From Micromonospora sp. WMMD1102 (GTDB lineage: Bacteria; Actinomycetota; Actinomycetes; Mycobacteriales; Micromonosporaceae), in assembly GCF_029626265.1 (NCBI RefSeq), contig NZ_JARUBN010000001.1:2914001-2978000 (forward strand): DNA of 64,000 nt. Reading direction: 5' to 3'. This document shows positions 19,606-28,378 of this stretch, piece by piece. The position numbers and the translations under genes are program-made. Positions within the stretch are counted from its first letter, which is position 1. Each line of letters starts with the position of its first letter. A model generated the notes under the pieces. That model was not told the origin of the DNA, ran no database searches, and was given only the letters and a program-made list of their open reading frames with translations.

Positions 19606-21264
19606 TCACTGCGCCGCCAGGTATTGGTGGGCCAGCGAGACCACCATGGCACCCTCGCCGACGGCCGAGGCGACCCGCTTGATCGAGTCGGCCCGTACGT
19701 CGCCGGCCGCGAAGACGCCGGGCAGGCTCGACTCCAGCGGGTACGGGTCGCGGGGCAGCGGCCAGCCCGCCGGTCGCCGGCCGTCGCTGCTCAGGTCCAG
19801 CCCGGTCAGCACGTACCCCCGGGCGTCCCGGGCCACCACCTCGGCCAGCCAGTCGGTGCGCGGCTCGGCGCCGATGAAGACGAAGAGCCAGGAGGCCTTG
19901 ACGGTGCGCCGCTGACCGAGCCGGTTGTCGCAGATGGTGAGCTGCTCCAGGTGGTCGTCGCCCTCCCCGCCGACCACCTCGGAGCGCGGGTGCACCTCGA
20001 TGTTGTCGACCCGTTCGATCTGCTCGATCAGGTAGTGCGACATCGAGCGGTGCAGGTCGGGTCCGCGTACCAGCAGGTGCACCCGGCGGGCGTGCCGGGC
20101 GAAGTAGACCGCCGCCTGCCCCGCCGAGTTGGCCCCGCCGACGATGTAGACGTCCTGCCCGACGCAGTTCGCCGCCTCGGTCGAGGCCGAGCCGTAGAAG
20201 ACGCCCCGGCCGGTCAGGTCGGCCAGGCCGGGCGCGGTGAGCTGCCGGTAGGACACGCCGGTCGCCAGTACCACCGTGTGCGCGGCGATCGAGCTGCCGT
20301 CGCTGAACCGGAGCAGCCGGGTGGTGCCGGCCGCCTCCAGCCCGACCACGTCCCGGGCGGTCAGCAGCTCGGCGCCGAACTTCAACGCCTGCCGGCGGGC
20401 CCGGTCGGCGAGCTGCGAACCGGAGACGCCGTCCGGGAAGCCGAGGTAGTTCTCGATCCGGCTGCTCTGTCCCGCCTGGCCGCCGGTCGCCTGCCGCTCG
20501 ACGAGTACGGTGCGCAGTCCCTCGGAGGCGCCGTAGACGGCCGCGCCGAGCCCGGCCGGGCCGCCGCCGACCACCACCAGGTCGTAGAAGTCGGCGGCCG
20601 GGGTGGTGAAGAGCCCGCACCGGTCGGCCAGCTCCGCCTCGGTCGGCTTCACCAGCGCGCTGCCGTCGGCGGTGATCACCACCGGCACGTCGGCCGGGTC
20701 GGCTCCGGCGGCGGAGAGCAGCCGGCCGCCCTCCGGCTCGTCGGCCAGCAGCCAGCGGTACGGCACCAGGTTGCGGGCGAGGAAGTCGCGGACCTCGAAC
20801 GACGGCGCGGACCAGCGGTGGCCGATCACCCGTACCTCGTCCGGTGCGGCCTCCGGGGTCGCGGCCCACGCCTCCAGCAGGCTGTCCAGCACCGGATAGA
20901 GCTTCTCCTCCGGCGGGTGCCAGGGCTTGAGCAGATAGTGGTCCAGGTCGACGACGTTTATCGCGTCGATCGCCGCGTTGGTGTCCGCGTAGGCGGTCAG
21001 CAGCACCCGGCGGGCGGTCGGGAAGAGGTCCATCGCCGCTTCGAGGAACTCGATGCCGTTCATCTGCGGCATCCGGTAGTCTGCGAGCAGCACCGCCACC
21101 AGGTCGCCACGGAGCTTGATCTCGCGCAGCGCGGTCAGCGCCTCGGCGCCGGAGGAGGCGCGGACCACCCGGTACCGGTCACCGTAGCGCCGCCGTACGT
21201 CCCGGGCCACCGCACGCGACACCGCCGGGTCGTCGTCGACCGTCAAGATCACCGGATTCGCCAT
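19606..21264 (-). CDS. Response regulator fused to thioredoxin-reductase-like FAD/NAD(P) oxidoreductase
   Basis: 552 residues from ATG 21264. Residues about 1-130 are a receiver domain (VDDDPAVS, phospho-acceptor Asp in LADYRMPQMNG, Lys in LLKPW). A spacer of about 100 residues with thioredoxin-like character follows (PVVITADGSALVKPTEAELADRCGL). The rest is a TrxB-type flavoprotein: VVVGGGPAGLGAAVYGASEG, NYLGFPDGVSG, YIVGGANSAGQAAV, and FAAGDVRADSIKRV. At the TrxB redox site (CxxC) the sequence reads SASTEAANCVGQD, so only one Cys remains. It precedes the kinase gene in one operon and probably transduces a redox signal. Confidence 0.9.
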   Translation of the reverse strand: MANPVILTVDDDPAVSRAVARDVRRRYGDRYRVVRASSGAEALTALREIKLRGDLVAVLLADYRMPQMNGIEFLEAAMDLFPTARRVLLTAYADTNAAIDAINVVDLDHYLLKPWHPPEEKLYPVLDSLLEAWAATPEAAPDEVRVIGHRWSAPSFEVRDFLARNLVPYRWLLADEPEGGRLLSAAGADPADVPVVITADGSALVKPTEAELADRCGLFTTPAADFYDLVVVGGGPAGLGAAVYGASEGLRTVLVERQATGGQAGQSSRIENYLGFPDGVSGSQLADRARRQALKFGAELLTARDVVGLEAAGTTRLLRFSDGSSIAAHTVVLATGVSYRQLTAPGLADLTGRGVFYGSASTEAANCVGQDVYIVGGANSAGQAAVYFARHARRVHLLVRGPDLHRSMSHYLIEQIERVDNIEVHPRSEVVGGEGDDHLEQLTICDNRLGQRRTVKASWLFVFIGAEPRTDWLAEVVARDARGYVLTGLDLSSDGRRPAGWPLPRDPYPLESSLPGVFAAGDVRADSIKRVASAVGEGAMVVSLAHQYLAAQ

Positions 21265-21421
21265 GGCACCAATCAAAGCACCCGGAAGCGCGGCTTGACG
21301 AACGCCGATGACGCCTCGCCGGCAGCCCCGCCGGAGCGGTTGGCCGCAGCGGTGGCGACTGGAAGCCGACCCCCTCCCGGATCCTTTCTGGACGGTCGAT
21401 ACACACGGAGAGGCATTCACC

Positions 21422-21613
21422 ATGAACTGGACCCTGGAAGTGGTGGTGGTCCCTGTCTCCGACGTGGACCGGGCCAAGACCTTCTACGCCGACCGGCTCG
21501 GCTTCCACGTCGACCACGACACCCGGGGTGCGCATCGTACAACGTCGGATTCGTCTTCTTCAGCGACCCGGACGGCAACGGCTGGGGGGCAGCAGATCTC
21601 CTCCCGGCGGTAG
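21422..21613 (+). pseudogene. VOC/glyoxalase-family gene, internally deleted and frameshifted
   Basis: ATG 21422 with GGAGAGG upstream begins MNWTLEVVVVPVSDVDRAKTF, a typical VOC N-terminus, continues to GFHVDHDTR, then jumps into another frame where YNVGFVFFSDPDGNGW, the typical C-terminal VOC motif, is found; the last residues QQISSRR return to the first frame. About 60 middle residues are missing. Start, ribosome-binding site and stop survive, so this is a recent decay product. It sits next to the terpene gene pair. Confidence 0.85.
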
Positions 21614-21749
21614 CCGGCCGGGCCCTGAACGTCGGTACGGCGGTAGCATCCGCCGCCGCCGCGGTCGCAAGGCTTCGCGTGATCCGTTCCGAACCGCCGA
21701 ATCGGGCTGACCGGGCCGTGGCTGCCGTGAGCCCGGCGCGGTTCGGCCC

Positions 21750-23108
21750 CTACGCCGGGAGGGCCGTGTCCCGACGGTCCACCAGCCTCATCGGCAGTGC
21801 GTGTGGCCGTGGTATCGACGCCGACATCACCTCACGAGGCGTCGGGCCTGCCGGTTCGAGGTACCAGCGGGCTGCTATCGCGGCGACCGCGATCACCAAC
21901 TCCTTCCAGGCGAAGCTGGATCCGATGCATTTGCGCCGGCCGGCACCGAACGGCGTGAAGGCACCCCGCGGAAGCCGAGCATCAGACTCCTCCGACCATC
22001 GGTCGGGATCGAGGCGCTCCGGCCTTGGAAAGAACCGGGCGTCGCGGTGCACCGCATAGGGGCTGTAGCAGAGATCGGTGTCCTTGGGGAAGGTCACCCC
22101 GGCGAGGTGCAGGGGTGCGGTGGCGCGGCGCATGATCACCGGGACGGCATGCAGCCGCATGACCTCGTTGAGGAACCGGTTGGTGTAGGGCAGCCGGTCG
22201 ACGTCGTCGCGGCACACGGGACGTTCCCCGATCACGGTGTCGACCTCGGCGTGCAGCCGGGCCGCGACGTCGGGCCAGCGGGCCAACTCGTGAAACGCCC
22301 ACGCCAGTGTGATCGCCGTGGTCTCGGTGCCGGACATCATGATGGTGATGACCTCGTCGCGGAGCTGCGTACGGCTCATCCCTCCGGGTGCGAGCGGCTC
22401 CGCCGACCGCAGCAGGATCGAGAGAAGGTCGTTCCGGTCGGCGCCAACCGCCTCGTGGTCGGCGATCACCACCCGGACGAGTTCGCGGAGTCGGGCGACC
22501 GCCGCGTCGAACCGGCGGTTGGCCGGCAGCGGCACCCTGGTCAGCGGTTTGGGCAGCAGCGTGCGGGCGTACAGGCCGTCGGCCACCAGCGGCAGCAGTT
22601 CTTGGACCTCGGCGACGACCGGCGCCGTGGCGGTCGAAGAGAACATCGCCCGGGAGACCGTGGTGACGGTGAGCGCGTACATCTCGCGGTCGAACTCGAT
22701 CGTGTCGCCATGCCGCCAGGACGACGCGGCCCGGAGTACGGTGTCGGCCATGATCTCCGCGTAGCCGGTTAGCCGGGCGTGGCCGAACGCCGGCTGCATC
22801 AACCCACGCATCCGCCGGTGCAGGCGGCCGTCGGAGGTGGCGAGACCGTTGCCGACGAAATCCCGGGCTCGTTCGAACAGCCGGCCCTTGGCCATGCTGT
22901 CGCCGTGAGTGACCAGCAGGTCGTGCACGTCGCCGGGCTCGGTGAGAAAGTAGGCGGGTCGGATGCCGAGGTCGACACGTACCACCGGTCCGGCCGCGCC
23001 GAGCGAACACAGCACCCGGAGCGGATCCCGCCACATCGCCAGCGCATGCCCGACCAGCGGCGCCCGCCCGGGTACCGTCGGCACGTCCGCCAGCGTCCGC
23101 GCGGTCAC
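21750..23108 (-). CDS. Cytochrome P450 of a terpene pathway
   Basis: 452 residues from GTG 23108, overlapping the terpene synthase stop by four bases. P450 features: I-helix MMSGTETTAIT, ExxR in NEVMRLHA, and heme loop FGAGRRKCIGSSFAWKE with the thiolate Cys. The N-terminus PTVPGRAPLVGHALAMWRDP and the GTETT/FGAGRRKCIG combination resemble the P450s that oxidise sesquiterpenes in actinomycetes (CYP183/PtlI-like by appearance). Coupling to the synthase strongly suggests it oxidises that enzyme's hydrocarbon product. No ferredoxin gene is adjacent. Confidence 0.92.
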   Translation of the reverse strand: MTARTLADVPTVPGRAPLVGHALAMWRDPLRVLCSLGAAGPVVRVDLGIRPAYFLTEPGDVHDLLVTHGDSMAKGRLFERARDFVGNGLATSDGRLHRRMRGLMQPAFGHARLTGYAEIMADTVLRAASSWRHGDTIEFDREMYALTVTTVSRAMFSSTATAPVVAEVQELLPLVADGLYARTLLPKPLTRVPLPANRRFDAAVARLRELVRVVIADHEAVGADRNDLLSILLRSAEPLAPGGMSRTQLRDEVITIMMSGTETTAITLAWAFHELARWPDVAARLHAEVDTVIGERPVCRDDVDRLPYTNRFLNEVMRLHAVPVIMRRATAPLHLAGVTFPKDTDLCYSPYAVHRDARFFPRPERLDPDRWSEESDARLPRGAFTPFGAGRRKCIGSSFAWKELVIAVAAIAARWYLEPAGPTPREVMSASIPRPHALPMRLVDRRDTALPA

Positions 23109-24274
23109 GGGCGCGCAGCTTGCAGGGGCAACGGATCCCACCACCGGGCGACGTGTGGCAGGGCGAGCGGGTCGACCGAGGGCTCCGGTGAGCGTCGCGG
23201 GCGTCGGTGCAGCACCGGTGGCATCGGTCGGGCGGTGACGGTGGGGGCCGGCCTGGCGTAGCGAGCTGCCCGCAGCCCCCATTCGACGTTGCCGCGCAAC
23301 CCGTGGCCCAGATCGAGGAGGTAACGCCGCAGGGACTCACCAGCCGGCGGGAACACCTGGTGACGTACCTCGAGGAAGCGCTCTAGCAGCCGGTCCCGGA
23401 AGTTCGCCGCCCGCAGCGTCGCCTCCGGCGGCGAGTCCCCGGTGGCCGCCCGGATGACCTGGTAGATGTTCTGGTCGGTGTGGGCGAGATCGACCTCGCG
23501 AGAATGGGAGTACCGGTCGTTGTCCAGGGCCGCGATCATGCTCGCCAGCTCGGTGAGGGTGCGCACGGCGGGCGCGGACATCTCCGCCTCGGGGATGTCG
23601 GGCAGCCCGTTCGCGACCTCCAGCAGTGCGAATGTGGGGAACCCACCGGCCGCCCGGATCCGCATCTCGAGGTAAGTGTCGAGTTCCGGTAGGACGCCGT
23701 TCGCGCGGTGAGCGATCTGCTGGACCACGCCGGACAGCCACGAGCGGTGGGCACGGTAAAACCGTTCGTTTACGGCCGGCGATGCGAGTTCACGCATCGA
23801 CCTGGCGATATCGTGCAGGGCCGCGCCGAAGGGGTCTGTCGGGGGCCGCGACGACGGCGATTCCAGGACCTCTTGAAGGCGGTCGGCCAGCCTGGCGAAC
23901 TCGTCAGGCTGCTCGCTCATCGGCCCCGCGTCGCAGTATCGGTCGTCGAAGGCGAATCCCCAGTACACCCAACGCGTGGCGATCAGCAGTCCATCACGGT
24001 CCGCGTGTGGGGCGAACCGGCTGTAGAAGTCGGCACTGGCGCTGCCGAGCAGGGTTGCCCGCTCGGCAGACGAGGCGTACAGCCCGAACCGGTCGATCCA
24101 GGCGACCGCGCGTTTCTCCATCTCTATGCGAAACGGATGGATCTCGGAGGGGAACGGGCACCAGTAGGGGACAGCTGGGGCGGCCCTGGTCTCGGTCCGG
24201 TCCCTGGTCGACCCGTGCCGGGTCGTCCCGGGCGCTGCGGTTACGCCGCGTGCCCATGCAGGGGTGGCGTACAT
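23105..24274 (-). CDS. Class I terpene synthase
   Basis: 389 residues. Metal-binding motif FDDRYCD at Asp110-Asp115; NSE triad NDRYSHSRE with Asn252, Ser256, Glu260; pyrophosphate-sensor Arg in LEMRIRAAGG (Arg205); an RY pair near the end of the fold (residues about 342). The conserved FPSEIHP opening is at about residue 41, giving a ~350-residue core plus a ~45-residue Pro/Arg-rich C-terminal tail. Cyclises a prenyl diphosphate, probably farnesyl diphosphate; the product cannot be told from sequence. The first ~35 residues (Arg/Thr-rich) are not family-like, so the real start could be later than ATG 24274. Confidence 0.92.
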   Translation of the reverse strand: MYATPAWARGVTAAPGTTRHGSTRDRTETRAAPAVPYWCPFPSEIHPFRIEMEKRAVAWIDRFGLYASSAERATLLGSASADFYSRFAPHADRDGLLIATRWVYWGFAFDDRYCDAGPMSEQPDEFARLADRLQEVLESPSSRPPTDPFGAALHDIARSMRELASPAVNERFYRAHRSWLSGVVQQIAHRANGVLPELDTYLEMRIRAAGGFPTFALLEVANGLPDIPEAEMSAPAVRTLTELASMIAALDNDRYSHSREVDLAHTDQNIYQVIRAATGDSPPEATLRAANFRDRLLERFLEVRHQVFPPAGESLRRYLLDLGHGLRGNVEWGLRAARYARPAPTVTARPMPPVLHRRPRRSPEPSVDPLALPHVARWWDPLPLQAARP

Positions 24275-24379
24275 ACCGGGAATCTACGGTCGCTGCTGAC
24301 CAGGGAGAATAGGACCATGGTGTGGTGTGGATCACTGTCGCCGCCGGTCGTCCTCGGATGTTGACACCGCACCGCGATG

Positions 24380-24850
24380 GTCCGAGGGCAGCCCGGGTGA
24401 CCCGTCCGGCCGATGGAGGAACGGCCGCTGCCCCGTCGGGTGACCAGACGGTCCCGGTTCAGGGTGTGCCCGAGGGCGCCGTAGGCGTTGACGGCCAGCC
24501 AACCGGCGCCGACGGCCAGCATGGCTGCCGCGACGACGATGACCGTGCTCAAGAACGTCGGCACCGGCCACAGCAGATGTGGCAGGGCCACCGCGGCGGC
24601 GAGCGCGAGCACAGCCGTGCCGGCCCAGCGCAGTCGGCGGGTCCGGGCGGTACGCGGATGGCCGGCCAGTGCCGTGCCGCCGAGCGGGCCGATCACCGAC
24701 TCCGCGGCGGCGAGGATCACGTCGCGGGGCGCGGCAGGTACCAGTGTGGTCACGTCGCTGCCGGCCTGGTCCGTCTTCAGGCCGATCGCGACGACGTCCA
24801 GCCGGGCCGCCCCGGCGCTACGGATGCCGAGCGGCTCCACCATCTCGATG
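24380..24850 (-). pseudogene. Possible small membrane-protein remnant
   Basis: The minus strand is open and contains a protein-like stretch: VPAAPRDVILAAAESVIGPLGG, an Arg patch (HPRTARTRRLRWAG), then two hydrophobic segments (TAVLALAAAVALPHLLWP and FLSTVIVVAAAMLAVGAGWL). Upstream it runs straight into an oppositely oriented transposase fragment at about 24850, and no start or ribosome-binding site is evident. Probably the 3' part of a gene cut by the insertion. I do not recognise the family. Confidence 0.35.
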
Positions 24851-25225
24851 CCGCGAACACGGCCGCCGATCACCTCGACGTACTCGCCCAAGCGGTCGCG
24901 CAGGTCCCCGCACCGCACCGCCGGCGTCTGCTCATCCGCGGTGACTCCGCCGCGTCCACCCACGCCGTGCTCGACTGGCTCACCGAGCAGGACAGCAAAC
25001 GCGGCCGGCGCGTGGAGTACTCCCTCGGTTGGTCGATCGGCGAGGCCGAACGCGCCGCCATCACCGCCCTACCCGCCTCGGCCTGGACCGCGGCGATCGA
25101 CGCCGACGGCGGTGTGCGCGACGGCGCCGCCGTCGCCGAACTGACCGGCCTGCTGCACCTGCCCGGCTGGCCGGCCGGGATGCGAGTCATCGTCCGACGG
25201 GAACGTCCGCACCCCGGCGCCCATA
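24849..25225 (+). mobile_element. IS1380-family transposase fragment
   Basis: About 125 codons resembling the middle of IS1380 transposases: NTAADHLDVLAQAVAQVP, LLIRGDSAASTHAVLDWLTEQD, RVEYSLGWSIGEAERAAI, TALPASAWTAAIDADGGVRDGAAVAELTGLL split over consecutive segments, and MRVIVRRERPHPGA. Both the N-terminal and the C-terminal catalytic parts are missing, and no terminal inverted repeats were seen. It is an inactive relic marking past rearrangement between the terpene pair and the lone P450. Confidence 0.85.
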
Positions 25226-25635
25226 TCGAGGCTAACCCTCATCGCACCCACCGGCACCTCACCCAACGCTAACCAGACCCCTCGTCCACAAGTCTTGACG
25301 ATTGCTCGAAGCGGGGCTCCGCCACCGGGATGTACGGGTCGGGCCCGGCCGGTTGCGGTGACTCGGGGTGACGCCGGCCGGTCGGCGTTACAGGCGGCAT
25401 CGTGCATCGCGCAATTTGCACGGGAGGGTTGGGTCGCCGTCGGCCGGGCAGCTCGGACGCACGTCCACAAGCATCAATACAATGGCACAAACCAATACCT
25501 TGACTTAGCGTCTGCCGCAGCGCATCGTGAGATTCCCAGATGTCGTTGGAAGTTGCGGGCAACTCATTCCCCGTGGGTGAGCTATTGCCATCGAAACCCA
25601 GCGACAGCGCGCCGAGCGTGCGCCAGGAGGCGGCC
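25226..25635. other. Intergenic region before the lone P450
   Basis: No supported gene. It includes an AT-richer patch at about 25470-25510 (catcaatacaatggcacaaa, then ccaataccttgactta) that is the likely promoter region of the P450 at 25636. The frame is open back to ATG 25540, but the residues before 25636 are not P450-like. Confidence 0.5.
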
Positions 25636-26928
25636 GTGGAACTCAGCCCGTTCACTGGTACCTATCTGACCGATCCGGCCGCCGTGTGGCGGGATCTGCT
25701 GGACCGTCCGGAGAGCGTGCACTATGCCCAGGACCTGGGCATGTGGCTGATCAGTCGTCACGAACACGTCCGGCAGGCGTTCGGGGACGCGGACAGTTTC
25801 GGCAACGCCCTCACGTTGGCCCCGGTCTACGAGATGTGTCCGGAGGCGCTCGCCATCGTCATGCGCCTGGACGTGCCGCCGACGACCGCCGCGGCCGACT
25901 CGCCGGTGCACACCCGTACCCGGCGGGCGCTGCGGGCCACCTTCGCCAACACCGCGCCCCGGGTCGCCGCCCAGTACGGGCCGATCGTGCGGCGCCGGGT
26001 CGACGAGCTGGTGGACCGGATCGCCGCCCGCCCGGGCGAGGTGGTGGACCTGATCGGAGAGTTCACCGCCCTGCTGCCGCTGCTCGTGGTGCTGGACATC
26101 CTCGGCGTACCCGACCGGGACACCGCCCGGATCCGGCAGTGGGCGGACGGCCAGATCGCTCTGGTCTGGGGGCGGCCCGACCCCGCCGAGCAGGTACGCC
26201 TGGCCCAGGGGCTGCTCGACTTCTGGCACTACTGCCAGGAACTGGTCGACCGGCGGGCCGCCGGTGACCTCGACGGCGACGACTTCGTCTCCCGGGCACT
26301 GCGTTACCGGGACGGCGACGACGAGGTGCTCACCGTCGCCGAGGTCGCCTCCATGGCGTTCAACCTGCTCGTCGCCGGGCACGAGACCACCGCCGGGCTC
26401 CTCGCGCACGGCCTGGAGCAGGCGCTGTCGGTGCCGGGCCGCTGGCAGCGCATCGCCGAGGACCCGACCGCCGTGCCGGCCTTCCTGGAGGAGGCGCTGC
26501 GGTTCGGCCCGGCCATCGACGGCTGGCTCCGGTTCACCCTGCGGCCGGTCAGCATCGGCGGCGTCACCATCCCCGCCGGGCAGCGGTGCCTGCTCCTGAT
26601 CGGTGCGGCGAACCGCGACCCGGCGACGTTCACCGGTCCGGATCGGTTCGATCCGGGCCGGGACGACGTCAAGGATCATCTCTCCTTCGGTTACGGTCCG
26701 CATTTCTGCATCGGGGCGGCACTGGCCCGGTTGGAGGCCCGGATCGCGCTCGTGCGGCTCGCGGAGGCAATTCCGGGGCTGCGTCTGGCGCCGGGCCACG
26801 TAAGCGTCTACAAGCCCAATGTGGCGTTCCGTGCACACCGGTCCCTTCCGGCCGTCGTCGATATCTCCGCCGCGCCGGGGGAACGGCACGAAGATCCACC
26901 CGACGGGTTCGGTATCCGGGCCGCATAG
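25636..26928 (+). CDS. Cytochrome P450 (bacterial class I type), orphan
   Basis: 430 residues. GTG 25636 is chosen because a perfect AGGAGG (25625-25630) stands 5 bases ahead. Motifs: LVAGHETTAGLL (I-helix acid-alcohol pair), EEALR (ExxR), FGYGPHFCIGAALARLEARI (heme loop with Cys). DVPPTTAAADSPVHTRTRRAL is the C-helix region with an unusual insert before HTRTRR (normally DPPEHTRLR). No ferredoxin or biosynthetic partner is adjacent, so the substrate is unknown. Confidence 0.92.
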   Translation: MELSPFTGTYLTDPAAVWRDLLDRPESVHYAQDLGMWLISRHEHVRQAFGDADSFGNALTLAPVYEMCPEALAIVMRLDVPPTTAAADSPVHTRTRRALRATFANTAPRVAAQYGPIVRRRVDELVDRIAARPGEVVDLIGEFTALLPLLVVLDILGVPDRDTARIRQWADGQIALVWGRPDPAEQVRLAQGLLDFWHYCQELVDRRAAGDLDGDDFVSRALRYRDGDDEVLTVAEVASMAFNLLVAGHETTAGLLAHGLEQALSVPGRWQRIAEDPTAVPAFLEEALRFGPAIDGWLRFTLRPVSIGGVTIPAGQRCLLLIGAANRDPATFTGPDRFDPGRDDVKDHLSFGYGPHFCIGAALARLEARIALVRLAEAIPGLRLAPGHVSVYKPNVAFRAHRSLPAVVDISAAPGERHEDPPDGFGIRAA

Positions 26929-27412
26929 CCGATCCCTTGCCGACCGGCTCTTTCGGTCCGTTGTGGCCGACCCGGGTCGAAGTCGGCCGGTGACGACTCC
27001 GGACGGATGACATCGACGCCTACGCCCGTCCGGGACGGACGGCTCGGTCGACCCGGGTCACGCTCTGTCAACGACGGCAAAGGAACCGACCGACGTCGTG
27101 GTATCGGCGGACGGCCCGGGCGCAGGCTCTTTGACCGGTGATTGCGGACTGTCGCCATTCGCCGGTCGCGGCGGAAGGGATGTTTCCGGGCAACCGGTGT
27201 CGCCACGTCCATCCGTAGATCATTTTCCTACCGTCAAGTAGCTCGGCCTGCGAGGTTTTTCACTTACCGTCAACGACGGGTGGCGCGTAAGGCTTCACAC
27301 CCGTGGCTTCGAGGGTAAGAATTGGCCCCGGCAAATACCGGGTCATGATCTGTTCGGCGCGTCTCATGATCTGGTGCTGGTGATCGGATCGCTGACCAAC
27401 GAAGGTGAGCAA
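26929..27412. other. Intergenic region between P450 and XRE genes
   Basis: 484 bp without a supported gene. Two copies of taccgtcaa occur at about 27229 and 27268, in a lower-GC patch that also holds gatcattttc and ggtttttcac. This is a plausible control region for the XRE gene; no clear -10/-35 pair was assigned. Confidence 0.45.
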
Positions 27413-28066
27413 ATGGACGCTGCGTCGTCAGGTACCGCAGAATCGATGGCCACCCGAGAGTTCCAGCGCGAACTGCGCCGCTGGCGTACCCGCAAGGGGT
27501 TGACCCAGCGCGCCCTCGCCGACCGCGTGCGGTTCAGCCGGGAGACGGTGGCGGCGGTGGAGGCGGGCCGCCGGTACGGCAGCCACGAGCTCGCCGTGCG
27601 CTGTGACGACGTTCTCGGGACCGGAGGGCGGCTCACCTCGCTCTGGCCTCAGGTGGCGGTCGAGCAGATCGCGGCCGACGGGCGGCGCGGGCCGCGCGGC
27701 GCCGCCGCCGGCCGCCCGGAGCCGGGCCCGGTCGAGCCGGAGCCGGCGGTCGGGGATCCGCAGTCCGTGGTGGACGCCATCGACGGCCTGCGGGACCTGA
27801 TCGACCAGATGTTGCGGACGCACTTCCCGGGCGGGTCCGCGCAGCAGCCGGCGGAGGCGCACCGGCTGACCGAGGAGGCGCACCGGCTCGCGGCGCAGGT
27901 GCACCGGCTGAACAGCGACGACGCCGACCCCCCGGTCGATCCGCTGCCGGCGGGCGAGCCCCGGCCGTCGACGGCGGAGTCGCGCCGGCCGGCCGGCGAC
28001 GGCCGCCGGTCCCATGTCGAGTCCCATCGGCGGGACCGGGTGGGCGCGTCACGCCACCGGCGCTGA
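27413..28066 (+). CDS. XRE-family helix-turn-helix protein with heptad repeat
   Basis: 217 residues from ATG 27413 (GAAGGTGAG upstream). The HTH lies at about residues 18-70: RELRRWRTRKGLTQRALADRV, then FSRETVAAVEAGRR. It lacks DUF5753. A later stretch repeats every seven residues (AHRLTEE, AHRLAAQ, VHRLNSD), suggesting a short coiled coil for oligomerisation; the rest is Pro/Arg/Ser-rich and likely disordered. It precedes the sensor kinase operon but is separated from it by 312 bp. Target unknown. Confidence 0.75.
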   Translation: MDAASSGTAESMATREFQRELRRWRTRKGLTQRALADRVRFSRETVAAVEAGRRYGSHELAVRCDDVLGTGGRLTSLWPQVAVEQIAADGRRGPRGAAAGRPEPGPVEPEPAVGDPQSVVDAIDGLRDLIDQMLRTHFPGGSAQQPAEAHRLTEEAHRLAAQVHRLNSDDADPPVDPLPAGEPRPSTAESRRPAGDGRRSHVESHRRDRVGASRHRR

Positions 28067-28378
28067 ACCTCTGTCCCGCCCCTGTCGCGGTCCGTCGCGA
28101 CCGCGGGACGGGGAGGTCGGGGAGACCCGGCGGACGGCTCAGGTGCCGAGTTCACTGAGTCGCGAACCAGTACGCGGACCGGCCGGTGGGCCTGCCCACC
28201 GGCCTCGACGGGCATCGCTACCTGCGGAAGTAACTACCCGTCCGGTCATGGGTACAGATAGTGGTACGAGCTGTTTGTACCACGGTTAACCCTGTTGCCG
28301 GCCCCGCCGGTCCGGCGCAATGGGACTTGCTAACTGCAAGGTGCAGATCCCCTCGATGACGAGCCGTGGGAGTGAGTC
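28067..28378. other. Intergenic region before the sensor-kinase operon
   Basis: No supported gene; holds the inverted repeat at 28261-28283 and, nearer the kinase start, the ribosome-binding site gtgggag. A promoter for the rightward kinase operon is expected here. Confidence 0.5.
28261..28283. promoter_or_regulatory. Inverted repeat GTGGTAC-N9-GTACCAC upstream of the kinase operon
   Basis: Perfect 7-bp arms at 28261-28267 and 28277-28283 with a 9-nt AT-richer spacer (gagctgttt), 95 bp before the kinase start. Size and symmetry fit a dimeric-regulator site; the XRE protein encoded just upstream is a candidate binder by proximity only. Confidence 0.45.

Noticed and set aside
17710..22059. A 1449-codon open frame on the plus strand
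   Set aside because: It runs antisense through the kinase, reductase-fusion and P450 genes, is Arg/Gly/Pro-rich, and shows no domain; it stays open only because of extreme third-position GC.
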